From: Myrica gale | Lineage: Eukaryota > Streptophyta > Magnoliopsida > Fagales > Myricaceae | Length of the DNA: 64,000 bases | Assembly: GCA_963930655.1 (NCBI GenBank) | Contig: OZ005610.1 | Location: 11,041,001-11,105,000 of the forward strand | Direction: 5' to 3' | In this document: piece after piece, positions 33,512 to 50,813 of the stretch | Numbering within the stretch: the stretch's first letter is position 1 | Layout of the letters: each line of letters begins with the position of its first letter | The notes under the pieces: generated by a model | What the model was told of the DNA's origin: nothing | The model's database searches: none | The model's input: only the letters and a program-made list of their open reading frames with translations | Position numbers and translations under genes: made by a program

Positions 33512-35775
33512 AAGTGTAATTTTCATCTTTGAGTGTTAACCAATACTAAATGATTTTGATGAAAGATTGTGATTGAATTAAATGCGACGCCATGAGAACC
33601 ATCTCCCTTCCTGTCTCTCATCAATGTGATTACCAAAAAAAATTGGGACTCTGTTTCAAAAAGAAGAAAAAAGGAAAAGAGATTTGCAGATGTTTTACTT
33701 GATATATTCCTTGTGTTTCCATTGTTGTCATGGGATACAGAATGGTACTTTTGATCGTTGGGCGTAAGAGGCAAATGATTTGCATGGAATTTGAGGCTCC
33801 GTTTAAGAATTTGTGGGTACTGTTGCGGAAGTCCAACTGACATCAGGCCTTAAAAATGTTCATGAAACATCTCTCATGGATAATTCAGAAGTTTAGCAGA
33901 ACTATGATTAATGCTGCATTCATGTGTCGTGAATCCTCTGTTCACTATCTGATCTATTTATATAGCCGGCTATCAGATCTAATATACTATATATTCAGTA
34001 GAGAATCGTCTCCACACCCCCCACAAGATCCATGACCGTGTATTTCCAGTGATATCCTCCTATGTTTTGCAGGTCGGACATGACAGACCAAGGGGAAAAA
34101 AAAACCCGTAGGAAGGCAGTACAGTTTACCTGTCTTACCAACTCTATGAATGTCGTTTTCATAGGCTCATGCTACTTGGAAGACCTAGCACAGCTTATAG
34201 AGCAGAAGAGAACAGTGAGATTCTATAATAGGAGGCACAGAGTGATTGGAGCCTGCAGGCCAATGGGTATTAAACGATGACTTCTCCATCTACCCAAAAA
34301 ACGAACATAAAAGATAAAAAAAATTTACCTTTTCATGGAGAAGTTTTTCTTCTGTCAATTCTTGGTGTTGGTGACATTTTTTTGTCTATTTAGCTGTTGA
34401 GTAATATTGACAAACTAACGGATCATAATGACCGGTGAGAAGGAAATGGGGCATGGAAATGTAAGGAAGAAGGCTACATAATGCAGCAAATGGATCATGG
34501 GTAGGATAGGTCAGACTGCAGTAATCAGCAGCAACTTAATCCCCAATTCCCAAGACAAAATATCAAGGAACTGCATCAAATATGTACGCTTTGGCCTAGC
34601 ATAATATTTCACAGTGCCAATCAGGGGTTCAGGGAGGGAAAGGATTTTGCTTCAGTTCAACATGTTGAACTTGATTTGATATGGTCTTACAGACATACCA
34701 TAGACTTTTCCATCCAAATTTATCAGCTTTTCAATCGTACAGAATTCAGAATTTTGAAAATAATGAGTTATGATTGAAGTTTAATGGCACGAATGCAATC
34801 CCTCTTTTCTTAACAAAAGCATATGCAGATTTCCTTGCAACATAACCACAAATTTTCTTCTCTCCTGTCCTCTCCTCCCTTCTGCAGTATAATATTATAT
34901 TTTAGCAGTGTAATGCTATTCATATCAGGTACAGTAAAAGGGGAACAATCTTCCTGTAATGTCTGTACATATGGCAACGATTAGCTAAGTTTGTCTGTGT
35001 GGTAGGTTAATGGCGGACAGTAGGGTAAGCCAAGATAATGATGTACCCTTTGGTAAAAATGTTAAGGGCTATCTGAAAGGAAACTGCACTCAAATTCACT
35101 GGTATAACCTTCAAACTCGATTGATTGCTTATAAGAGCTAAAGGCGGGCTACTCGTGCTCGAGGTGTTCGTGGGGTTGATTATTATTTGGGCATTGGTTA
35201 TACTCCAGAATCCACCAGTACCTCTCTCTAGCTCTGCTTAGGTCGATTTACCGCCATTACTTTTATTTCCGGGACCATATCTTGGCCTTTTAGAGTCGAG
35301 TTGACTCCCATTTGAGACCAAAGTAAATATTTCTGGGTAAATTAAAGGACAACGAGGTGCACTAAATCTAAAGGCATACTCAGTACCAAGACTGAATTCA
35401 CTTAATTAGGCAAACAACACAACCTATTCCGAAGATTTGAGCTGTCTCACACCTAAAAATCATACTACTGAGATTCACAAGCATTACTAGGATGTAAAGT
35501 GACCAAAAAAGTTCTTCTTGTTTCGCTGACAGAGCTACATACTTCAAATATTTCCTCTCTTTCTACAAACTCTCACCTACTATCTTCATATTAATGTACA
35601 AGTCTTGTTCGTTTATACTCCCTGTTTTTGTAGAAGCGGGACCACTCCCCCTCACCTAGTATTATATTTCCTCTTCCTCTTCTTGGTTTTGGTTTGCTTA
35701 TACTGCACTCTTTGTACAAACAGAAGCTCACGCTCCTCTCCCGCCAATCTCTTCCTAAGAACAGAAGCTTACACT
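33512..35775. other. Intergenic DNA with an old diverged duplication
   Basis: Contains the 3' UTR of the DUF868 gene, then no recognised gene. About 34740-35060 is distantly repeated at about 37425-37790 (shared TGCAGATTT-CTTGCAACA, CTCTCC...CTTC, ATGG-CAGA-AGTAGG-TAAG), suggesting an ancient tandem duplication. A frame near 35060-35230 (KGYLKGNCTQIHWYNLQTRL, then a stop) looks coding-like but I cannot assign it. Confidence 0.4.
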
Positions 35776-37044
35776 CAGAGGCGGAGCCAGGGGGTGCCGG
35801 TGGGGGCGGCCGCCCCCACTGGCTCCAAATATCCATTGATTTTTTTTTTGTTCGTTTGAGAGGGCGTCGGCAGCAACTTCAGTTTCGTTTGATTTTTACT
35901 GGCCTGCCCCCACTGGCCCAGCCGCCCAGGCTGGCTGCTTCCAGGGGCCAGTGGGGGCGGACTGGCCCATCCACCCAGGCCTGCCCCACTGGCCCACCCG
36001 CTGGCAGCCTGACCCAGTGCCCACAGGCCTGTAAAAATCAAACGAAACTCAACCACCGGCCTCTCTCGATCTCTCCGGACTCCACTTCTCCCTCAGCCCT
36101 CAGCCCTCACGCCTCCGGCCTCTCTCTTAGTGTCTCATTGCCCCGCCGACGCCCGCTTGCCGACGCCGCCCAACCCTCTCGCACTCACTGACTCACATCT
36201 CGCCTCTGGCCCTCCGGGACTCCGCCTCTCCCTCTGCTCTCACTTATCAGAATCTCAGATGCCGCCCACAGCCACAGGCCAGCACTTTCGGTCCACCAGG
36301 CACCAGCGGCCCAGCCACCGGAACTCTCGTCTCTCTGCCGACGCCCGACTGCCTCTCCACTCCAGCCTCCAGGTGCAGGTATGCGGATGCCCGATGCCGT
36401 ATGTAGTTTTGGAAATTGGAATTGGGCAATTTCATAATTTTCATGTAGTTTTGCAATTTCATGTAGTTTTGGAATTGTTTGAGGAGTTAGTGCTAATTTA
36501 ATGTGCTGATTCATGGGCTCTGTAAGAGCCAAAGAGCTTGGGAGGAAGGGAGAAATTGAAGAGGATGCCGTATGCGTTTTTAACCCATCAGGAACTAGTT
36601 TGTAAATCAATCCACCTTGCATCTGCTGAACATGTTTGACAACGGCAATTGCTTTATTTGATTTCATATCTTTTTGCCAAATAGACAGAAAAAAGAAGGA
36701 AATTGTTATATGTAGGTTACATCTTGCTGGCTCAATATTTATTAATAAAGTTTAGTATCTGCTTTGCTCTTGCTCTTAAAATGGCGATGAAAACAGAGGG
36801 AATTTAATTTTCTTTATACCTTCACACTGAGGTGCGCTGTCATCTAACATATACATGGCCACGGGGTTAGCTGATGACAATGTTAGAAAGAGAACAGCAT
36901 AGCTTAAAATGATTGGTTATGTTGCCTAAATGTGCTTCTCTTTTGTTATAAGTTACAATTCATATGTAAAATTTTATATCTTTATTTTATTTAAATAATA
37001 ATAATAAATTAATTCGCCCCGGAAATATCCTGGCTCCGCCACTG
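35776..37044. mobile_element. hAT-type non-autonomous element with perfect 8-bp duplication
   Basis: Ends CAGAGGCGGAGCCAGG and CCTGGCTCCGCCACTG are inverted repeats, flanked by perfect CTTACACT (35768-35775 and 37045-37052). It is 1269 bp, with no transposase. The left half is GC-rich and pyrimidine-rich, like a captured promoter or first exon; the right half is AT-rich. A smaller palindrome is nested at 35881-36049. The ends belong to the same broad family as the relic in the NKAP pseudogene (16969-17844). Overlapping open frames in 35591-36667 are compositional. Confidence 0.92.
35881..36049. repeat. Nested GC-rich palindrome in the hAT element
   Basis: AGTTTCGTTTGATTTTTACT at 35881 is the exact inverted copy of the sequence ending at 36049, and the arms continue with GGCC-rich CTGGCC/GGCCAG blocks. 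It is probably a MITE nested in the hAT element; no flanking duplication was found. Confidence 0.75.
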
Positions 37045-37052
37045 CTTACACT

Positions 37053-38117
37053 CCCATTTAACCCTCCATTCCTTTGTCTCTCTTTCTTTTCTATCAGATT
37101 TTAGTTGCATCCATAGCTGTAAGCGTGTTGCAAACTCAAGGAGTTTACACGCACCAATCACTCACAGTCAACATTCACATTTCCTAATAAATAGATAGCT
37201 GAATCATTGAGTCACCACTCATTTCTACAAACTCGACAATGGCTTCTTCAGAAGCCAAAGTCTAGGCTAAGCCAAGGTCTTCTTCCCAGCTTTCGAAGAT
37301 CATAAAGGATGCCTTACCGCACAAGCACTCAAGCTTGCTCACCAGGGCATATCTGTCCTCAAAATCCGCTCATCCGCTTCACAGAATGGGAAACGCTACC
37401 TACCTCATTGTGAAAATATTTCTACATGACAATTGCAGGAAATTCTGAATTTTGAAAGACAATCTATTATAAATATTAGTGTTTAATGCTACAAATGCAG
37501 ATTTTCTTGCAACAGACGATCAAACTTTTTTCTCTCCCATGCACCTCTTCTTCCCTCCTCTCTTTTGCAATTTAATCAATTACCACTTTTGTTCCAACGT
37601 CAGAAATGCAGAGTATTCATATAGGGATCTTATTTTTCAGGTTAACATTCAGAGTTAATAGGTAGATTTAATGAAGGAAAAAGATCTTCTGTGGAATTTC
37701 TGGATATTTGGCAAGGGAACATAACTTTTAGGCTGAAGATTAATGGGCAGATAGTAGGCTAAGACTGGATAAGGAGGTAAGCCTTTGAGTAACGAGTAAA
37801 CTGTAAAGAAGCCTTGTGAGAGTGAAGAGGTGTGCTCAAATTTGTTGTTACTGCTGGGAAATAAAATTAATTACAAGATGGCCTTCCAAATTAACAAGAT
37901 TGAACAAACGGTATCAACAGTTCCGAGAAGCTAAAACCATAGGCCAGTCAGATAAAAAATTGTGATTACCAGAACCTTGTTGGTAGTCCCCATGCCCATC
38001 TTTGAACAGTCAGTGATATCTATAAACTGCACACTAGAACAAAGCAGGGAGACCAGTCGGAGCATCTACGCTGCCACAGTTTGTGTGAAATGAAAGACAG
38101 AGGTAGAGTAGCATGCT
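37053..38117. other. Intergenic DNA downstream of the plastid-protein gene
   Basis: No gene recognised. 37230-37400 has a coding-like trace (MASSEAKV, stop, then shifted frames such as LKLAHQGISVLKIRSSASQN) that may be a gene relic. 37425-37790 is the diverged partner of 34740-35060. Confidence 0.4.
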
Positions 38118-43255
<5,138 letters not shown>

Positions 43256-43736
43256 CTGCAGCAGCGGGTATAATATCTGCTTCTTTTAATCTTTTCCAGC
43301 TGGGAATGTGTAAGACTACATTATTATTTTTTTCCGTGGATGTGTGTGATTACATGTATGTGGTAAATTTAAGGTTTAATTAAATATGTTCCGGCCTTTT
43401 CAACTTGGATATCTCTACCACGTTAGCTTTCATCGACACATAGCATGTTACCTATATAACAACTAAAACCAAATAAACACGAATAAGATATAACATTTGA
43501 ATTGAAGAAAAAAGACGGCATAATCGTTGAGGTTTCCCTCACAGCTAGTTGAGAACACTAGGGTCATCTCTAATTTCTTATCCCCAGATGAATAAATACA
43601 ACATATAAGTTAAATAACATTTATTAATGTCCGTATTTATTGTCGAGCATTGTTGATCCTACAACATTTAATGCATGAGGTGTCCTTTTTTTTTATAATT
43701 AGACTACTAACGAAAAATAAATTGGAGTGAATTTTA
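43256..43736. promoter_or_regulatory. Upstream region of the plastid-protein gene
   Basis: Sequence upstream (minus sense) of the ATG at 43255; the leader ends ...GCTGCTGCAG before ATG. No clear TATA box was identified. The distal part is AT-rich and abuts a MITE. Confidence 0.35.
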
Positions 43737-43940
43737 GGTTGTGTTTGTGTGCTAAAACTTAGGGGATGTTAAAATTTTAAGGTATTGAATTTTGTGAAAA
43801 AATGAAGAGAGAGATGATTTTTAATATTTATTATTGTAAAAAGTAATGATGTGATGAAAAGAGAGAGAGAGATTATATTGTAATTTTTTTATTGTGTTAA
43901 AATTTTAGGACGTGTAAAATTTTAGTGTGCAAACGCACCC
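43737..43940 (+). mobile_element. TIR MITE, family M copy 3
   Basis: Starts GGTTGTGTTTGTGTGC and ends GTGCAAACGCACCC, with the GAGAGAGAGAGATTATATTG block and paired AAAATTTTA motifs. It is the best preserved of the three copies (also 7177-7374 and 23437-23635). Confidence 0.8.
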
Positions 43941-44045
43941 AATCTAATTCATTTGAGGTGAGTAGGGGAGTCCTAATAATATGGAGGGACACATCCCCTC
44001 CATCATACACGTAGATAGGGGAACCCTACCCAACTCCGTTGACTG

Positions 44046-44800
44046 TGTTGAAAAAATAGAAAAAGAAGGAATGATCGGGAAAAGAAATTGCTCCAAAGGC
44101 ACAACAGCGTTGCTTTCCTTAAACGATATTTACCCCCACCAATTTGTACACAGGGTAAGTCAAATTCGTTTAGGATACAATAGAGTCTGGATTTAGGGAT
44201 CAATTCGTACAAAATGCGTAGCACAACTCACGAATAATGTACGTATAATCTCTTGACAGTTTAAAGCAGTTTAAATTTAAAATGGAGACAGTTACTAAAT
44301 CAAATGTCGTGATTATTCAGTTTAAATCCAAACGTGATTCTAGCAGTTTAAAAACTGTTAATATCGTGGACACGATTTATCAAATCGTGATCACGATTTA
44401 ATCACGTTTTAATATTCATGATTAGATAACTAACCATACGGATTTAAACTATAAATAAAATCCACCGTTGTATTTTCATCAAAGCTGAAATAAATGCGAT
44501 CTAACTGCCCAATCAAAAGACCAAAATACACGGCTCAGATCCTCGCTCTGATGTTTCGTGCCAAGTGCGCCTCATAAGCGTCACAAAAGCGCCCCTAGCG
44601 CCCTACAGCCCACGCCACACGTGCGAGTGGGCGTGTGGTGCACCATAGACTCCATGTCTTGAACTATAGCAAATACAAGTTAAAGCTCTCCACTAATAAA
44701 TGCAATCCTAGAAAAGAAGGAGTTCCCATGTGGGACACTTTAATAAATTCTCAATCCCAAAATATAATATAATAATATTTATTTTGAAAACACTTTAACA
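44046..44800 (-). repeat. 3' LTR of the copia element
   Basis: 755 bp, matching 50096-50813 with scattered substitutions. It carries an extra block around 44380-44410 containing CGTGATCACG that is absent from the 5' LTR, and a different GC-rich stretch near 44570-44640. Confidence 0.9.
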
Positions 44801-45334
44801 ATCCCCCACCATTTTCAAAATACCAGAATAACAACTCTTATGCATAAATAAAAGGTGTCTTATGGACTTGAACCTATACTTAGTGAAAATACGTCAAAGC
44901 TGATTAGAAAAGTATGACAGACAAGCTTTGAACCATCAATCCTATGTAATCAGTCGGATGTACCTCACACATAAGAGTTAAGCCTATCAAGAGATTCAGA
45001 AAGCTGACCCATGGATTGGTCGTGGGTCATGTATCCTTTTCATAAGTGCTCTAGAGATAAAACCAAATTCTCATAAAGGGCGGCACCACCTATGACACTC
45101 ATATAGGTATACTTTTGAGTGTCCTGTAATAACACACTCCCTTGAACACATACAGTGTTCCAAGTTTATTAAGTGCTTAGAAGCACAACACCTCAGGTTA
45201 CATTACAGGTACCAAGCACTTGTCCTTTTGGAGATGGTCAAAACTGTAAAGTGCTTGTCATCACCGTAGGATGTACTTTTGCTCATTGAACCCAAGAGCA
45301 TGATACTTCAAGTGTTGGGTTGAGTTTCCATCAT

Positions 45335-48300
45335 TTAGTGATTTTGGATCATTAGTTTTAGCCTCATTCCTTTTGATGTTTTCCACATTAAATCCTTTAT
45401 AAGCCTTTTAGTCAACGGATCCGCAAGATTTTCAGAAGATCTTACAAAGCTTATAGTAATTACTCCATCAGTGAGTAATTGTCTCACATATCTATGTCTC
45501 AAGCCAATATGTCTAGATTTGCCATTATAGACATTGCAATATGCCCGAGATAATGTAGCTTGGCTATCACAGTGAATTGATATTGGCGCCATCGGTTTAG
45601 GCCAAATAGGAATTTCCAGTAATAAATTCTGTAACCATTCGGCCTCTGTAATACCCCTCCCTCCCTCGATCAACGTATTTACTATGTTTTATGTATGGAT
45701 GTATTTTTGTTTGATAAGAAGTTGAACCACTATGAAGATATATTTTATATCTTGTTTTAACATAGTTTTTATGTTCAAAATTTTGTGTGAATACGCTCTG
45801 GAGAAAACACTCGCTGGCACTAGGTAGAAAGTGATATTTTGTGAAGGTCGGAAAGTCGGGAGGTCGGAATGTTGGCGTGGTCGGGAATTTTCTGGCCTAG
45901 CCTTGGACCCCGAGTGCGGGATTTCTTAGTTCGCTGAATGCGCATTTAATGCCCCCTTATCTTAACCGCCTACGTGAAGTTCTTGTATTGGCTTGCACCT
46001 TGACTTAGTGCTTACAATAGACGACGTGTTATATGGGAAGTGTGGTGGTAGTCTGTGTATGGCTCCGAACTTATTAGTATCTTTCGAATGATTGCCTACC
46101 TAGCTAAGGGTGTATAGGCTGGTCAGGGGGATGCACCCATTGGTTCGTTGTTCTCTCCTGCGTATTTGATGTCTCAAATAAAGATTAGTGAACCTACCTA
46201 GTACGCGAGTCATAAAGAAACGAAAGAGAAAGGGAGGAAAAGGATGTGAGTGGGGAAGAACATTGGCTGACTGAAGGAAAAAGACTGAGGTAGTACCGGT
46301 CTGCACTTTCCTTCCCATCAACTTCTGTCTTCTCCTGTCCTAACTAATATATATTGCATTACCAATAAAATTTTAAAAGTTTCCGCTAAGATTTTTCAAC
46401 GTCAAAACTCATAGGATCATTCGTGTCGTAATCCCCGTTTGTGTGCATACCATCGCTATAGGTGAGCCTAGGGGGTAAGTACGGGCACGAGGCGTGACAG
46501 CCTCTTTCCCACATGAAGCCAAAGTAGCAAATTCGGATGCCATGGTTGAATCTGTAATGATGGTTTGTTTTTTAGATCCCCATGAGATCGTTCCACCTCC
46601 AAGTGTGAATATCCAACCACTTGTAGATTTGTGATCCTCATTCTCATTGATCCAACTAGCATCAGTAAATCCCTCTAACACAGAAGGATATTCGCTGTAC
46701 TGTATACCATAATCCATGGTTCTTTTTAAATATTGAAGAACTCTACGTACAACATTCCAATGAATATGCCCTAGGTAACTGGTGTATCTACTCAATTTCC
46801 TAACAACGAATCCTATGTCAGGACGAGTACAAGTCATAACATACATTAAACACCCTATAACTCTTGCATATTCCAGCTGATCTACAGCTCTTCCAGTATT
46901 TGGAAAAAGTTTCACACTTTTATCAAAAGGTGTTGAAACCGGTTTACTATCCATATGATTAAACCGTTTGAGAATTTTCTCAATATAATGTGACTAGGTC
47001 AGAGTGATACAATAGTATTTCTACTAATACTAATTCCTAGAATCACATCAGCAACACCCAAATCTTTCATGTCAAATGTTGATGATAAAAAATTTTTGGT
47101 GTCTAACACAGATGTCATATCAGGTCCAAAAATTAACATATCATCCACATACAAACAAATAATAACACCTTGACGCCCATGAAACTTGCTATAAACACAC
47201 TTATCGGATTCATGTACCTGATACCCATTTGCAATGACAGCCTCGTCAAATTTCTCATGTCACTACTTAGGAGAAGCTTGTTTGAGACCATATAAAGATC
47301 TAACCAATTTACATACCTTATGTTCTTGTCTAAGCATCAAAAAACCCTCAGGTTGATCCATATATATCTCTTCCACAAGTTTCTCATTCAAAAAAGCAGT
47401 TTTGACATCCATTTAATGAATTTCAAAATGATAAATCGATGTTAATGCAATTAAAGTTCGAATAGAAGCAATTCGAGCAACAGGAGCATATGTATCAAAA
47501 TAATCCAAACCCTCCTTTTGCTTGAAACCCTTGGTTACTAATCGTGCCTTAAATTTATCAATAGTTCCATCAACTTTCATTTTCTTTTTGAAAATCCACT
47601 TACAGCCAATTGGTGTAGACCCCGGTGGAAGGTCTACCAACTTCCAAGTATTATTTCCCATTATAGAATCCATTTCATCATCGATTGCTTCCTTCCAGAA
47701 ATCAGAATCCTGAGACTTCATAGCCTCATTAAACGTCAAAGGATCAGGTTATAAACCTGGAGTTATCATCATTTGATGACATTCACCATCCCGTGATCCT
47801 TCAACCAAGAACGTTATGAAATCTGGTCCAAAAGATTTTTCTTTCCTTATTCTTTTACTCCTTATTTCAGGAGTTTGACTAGTTTGAGAAAATTCATAAG
47901 ATCTATCAATAGGTTCGACATCCTTATCTTGTAAGGATGAAATTGTAGTGAACCTATTTTCAAAGAATTCGGCATCTCTAGATTCTATAATTGTATTAAC
48001 ATCAACATAGCTATTTGGTTCAACAATTAAGAACCTGTAACCTTTGCTATGTTGAGCGTAACCAAGAAATAGCATTCAATAGCTTTTTGTCATAATTTCC
48101 TAATTTTTGGTTCAGGTAATCGGACTATTGCTCTGCATCCCCATATCTTGAAATAATTCGGATTTGGTTTTCTTTTCTTCCATAATTCGTATGGAGTCAC
48201 CTTGGAGTTCTTTTGTGGAATTCTATTTAATATATAACAAGTTGTAAGTAAAGCTTCACCCCAAAAAGAATTACTCAGACCTGAAACATTCAACATTGCA

Positions 48301-50075
48301 TTAACCATTTCAACCAATGTTCGATTTTTTCTTTCAGCTACTCTGTTTTGCTAAGGGGTATATGCTATCGTTGTCTCATGTATTATACCAACAGATTCAC
48401 AAAATTCTGGAAAATGAAATTCTCCACCTCTGTCGGACCTGAGATGTTTGATTTTAACATCACATTGGTTTTCGACCTCATTTTTTAATATTTTAAAATT
48501 TTCTAACACTTCATCCTTTGAATGCATTAAAAACACATAACAATATTTTGAAAATTCATCTATAAACGTTACAAAATATTTTCGACCACCTCTAGTGGGT
48601 GTGCTATGTAAATCACATACATCACTATGGATTAGTTCCAAAAGAGACGAGGTTCGTTCACTTTTCTGAAATGGTTTTCTAGTGATTTTTGTTTTCATAC
48701 AAACATGACATTTCTCAATCATATCATTTTCAATTTTCGGAATTAGGTCTAAACCTATCATATCATGCATTTTTCTAACATTTATATGACCTAATCTGTA
48801 ATGCCATAAAGAAAATGAGCCAAGCATGTAAACAGAAATCACTTTTGCATTTTCCACAATGTTAAGCTTAAACATACCATCACACAAGTAACCCTTACCC
48901 ACAAATGTCCCACCCTTAGTCAGAATAAACATATCTGACTCAAATACAATCTTAAAACCAAACTTGTTCAGAAGACCACCAGATACAATATTTTTCCTAA
49001 TCTAAGGAACATACAACACATTAGATAAATTTAAGACTTTTCCAGAGGTAAACTCCAAGTCTATTGTTCCGCTTCCTTTCACAGCAGCAGTGGACGAAAT
49101 CCCCATAAAGAGAACATGATCATTCTCCATTGCTTCGAAGTTTTTGACTTGACTCCTGTCATGACAAACATGCCTTGTTGCCCCAGAATCAATCCACCAC
49201 GAACCATCTCTTCGATCAGATTGACCTTTGAGATGACAGCTACGAATTTCTCCTTGCCCTTAGGATCAGAATCCTTTGAGCCCTTAGAATCCGAGCTTTG
49301 ATGCTGCATCAATTTCTTCTTCTTTTCAGGAAGACGACAATCACGTTTATAGTGATCAGGTTTGCCAAAATTGTAGCAATTCCCTTTTCTTTTTCCTCTT
49401 GTTGTACTTCTCTTGTTTCTGATCTTCAGCCTTTCTCTTCTTTGAATTCGAAGGACCATTTTCCTTCACTATCAAAACTTTAATAGCTCGAACAACTTCA
49501 TCTTCCATAGCTTGATTACGTCTCAGTTCTTCCTCTACTTGAATATTCTGACCAAACTGAGCAAGAGTAATATTTTCTTTCTTATGCTTTAACATTTTCA
49601 TGTACGCTTTCCAGGAAGGTGGTAATTTGTCTATAATGGAAGATACAGAAATGTCCTCATCCATTTTTGTTAAATTGTTCAGAAACAGGCCTAGAATCAA
49701 CCATTTTGTAATTAAAAAAATTCTTAGCAAGAAACTTCTTACTGGTTTCGTCCTCCAGCAAATACTTAGCCTCCAGTGCATCCCAGATCTCCTTGGCAGT
49801 ACTCTTTTTTATATAGATGTCGAACAGTGAATCAACCATAGAATTACAAATATAGCTCTTGCAGAGATAATCATGTTGCTCCCATTTCAGCCTTTCACGA
49901 GTCTCTCCAATAGTCTCATTGTCAGACAATGTAGGTTTGGGAGTAGTCAGAACATATGCAGTTTCTGATCCGCCAACACAAAGTGCATCTTCTTCTGCCA
50001 TTGCTTGAAATTGGCTCCATCAAAATGCTCCAATTTCTTGAAATCCAAATTTCATTCCTTCAATGTGAGTGCCAT
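45335..50075 (-). pseudogene. Broken gag-pol of the copia element
   Basis: Minus-strand order: gag from about 50075 (capsid-like segment with YICNSMVDSLFDIY) with a frameshift soon after its start; a gag zinc knuckle at about 49395-49354 in which the second Cys is Phe (CYNFGKPDHYKRDC); integrase at 48932-48351 with the zinc-binding H/C segment (KCHVCMKTK) and D (IHSDVCDLHS, LRSDRGGEF) motifs, ended by a TAG at 48351-48353; more integrase tail 48317-47749; reverse transcriptase 47739 to about 47000 with stops at 47413-47415 and near 47265, and the YVDD catalytic motif at 47140-47151; RNase H 46954-46505, interrupted by a solo LTR, resuming 45640-45335. The lesions are spread along the whole frame, so the element has been inactive for some time. 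Confidence 0.9.
45647..46499. mobile_element. Solo LTR nested in the copia RNase H
   Basis: An 853-bp TG...CA block (TGTAATACCCC ... GGCGTGACA on the plus strand) with perfect GCCTC duplications (45642-45646 and 46500-46504). The RNase H reading frame continues on both sides, proving insertion. On the minus strand the start reads TGTCACGCCTCG, a common start of plant LTRs, so minus orientation is likely, but both ends are TG/CA compatible. The family is probably Ty3/gypsy-like (guess). Confidence 0.9.
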
Positions 50076-50095
50076 TGCAAAATATCGTTTTAGAT

Positions 50096-50813
50096 TGTTG
50101 AAAAAATAGAAAAAGAAGGAATGATCGGGAAAAGAAATTGCTCCAAAGGCATAACAGCGTTGCTTTCCTTAAACGATATTTGCTCCCACCAATTTGTGCA
50201 CAGGGTAAGTGATATTCGTTTAGGATATAATAGAGCCTGGATTTAGGGATCCACTCGTACAAAATGCGTAACACAACTCACGAATAATGTACGTACAATC
50301 TCTTGACAATTTAAAGAACTTTACATTTAAAATGGAGGCAGTTACTAAATCAAACGTCGTGATTATTCAGTTTAAATCCAAACGTGATTCTAGCAATTTA
50401 AAAACTGTTAATATCGTGGACACGATTTATCACGTTTTAATATTCATGATTAGATAACTAATCATACGGATTTAAAATATAAATAAAATCCACCGTTGAA
50501 TTTTCATCAAAGCTGAAATAAATGCGATCTGATCGTCCGATCAAAAGACCAAAAATACATGGCTCAGATCCTCGCTCTGATGCTTCGTGCCAAGTGCGCC
50601 TCATAAGCGCTCCTACAGACCACGCCACCCGCACGCGCGCGTGTGCGTGTGGTGCACCATAGACTCCATGTCTTGCACTATAGCAAATACAAGTTAAAGC
50701 TCTCCACTAATAAATGCAATCCTAGAAAGAAGTAGTTTCCATGTGGGACACTTTAATAAATTTTCAATCCCAAAATATAATATATAATAACTTATTTTGA
50801 AAACACTTTAACA
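50096..50813 (-). repeat. 5' LTR of the copia element
   Basis: 718 bp; in the minus sense it starts TGTTAAAGTGTTTTC at 50813 and ends at 50096. Short frames at its right end duplicate those of the 3' LTR and are not genes. Confidence 0.9.

Larger units (their letters stand above)
44046..50813 (-). mobile_element. Degenerate Ty1-copia element with both LTRs
   Basis: The 3' LTR is 44046-44800 and the 5' LTR 50096-50813 (minus-sense ends TGTTAAAGTG...TTTTTTCAACA). The flanks GACTG (44041-44045) and GATTG (50814-50818) match at 4 of 5. A purine tract GGTGGGGGAT (minus sense, 44801-44810) precedes the 3' LTR. The interior, minus strand, keeps gag, integrase, reverse transcriptase and RNase H in copia order, with multiple stops and frameshifts. 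The primer-binding site next to the 5' LTR is not the usual Met-tRNA motif. A solo LTR of another family is nested at 45647-46499. It cannot make a working polyprotein. Confidence 0.93.

Noticed and set aside
35591..36667. Frames of 81-165 codons rich in Pro, Ser, Ala, Gly
   Set aside because: Compositional frames in the GC-rich hAT element on both strands; no start context, exon structure or domain.
44003..44224. 73-codon frame also found at 50020-50274
   Set aside because: Duplicated because it lies in the two LTRs of the copia element; not a gene family.
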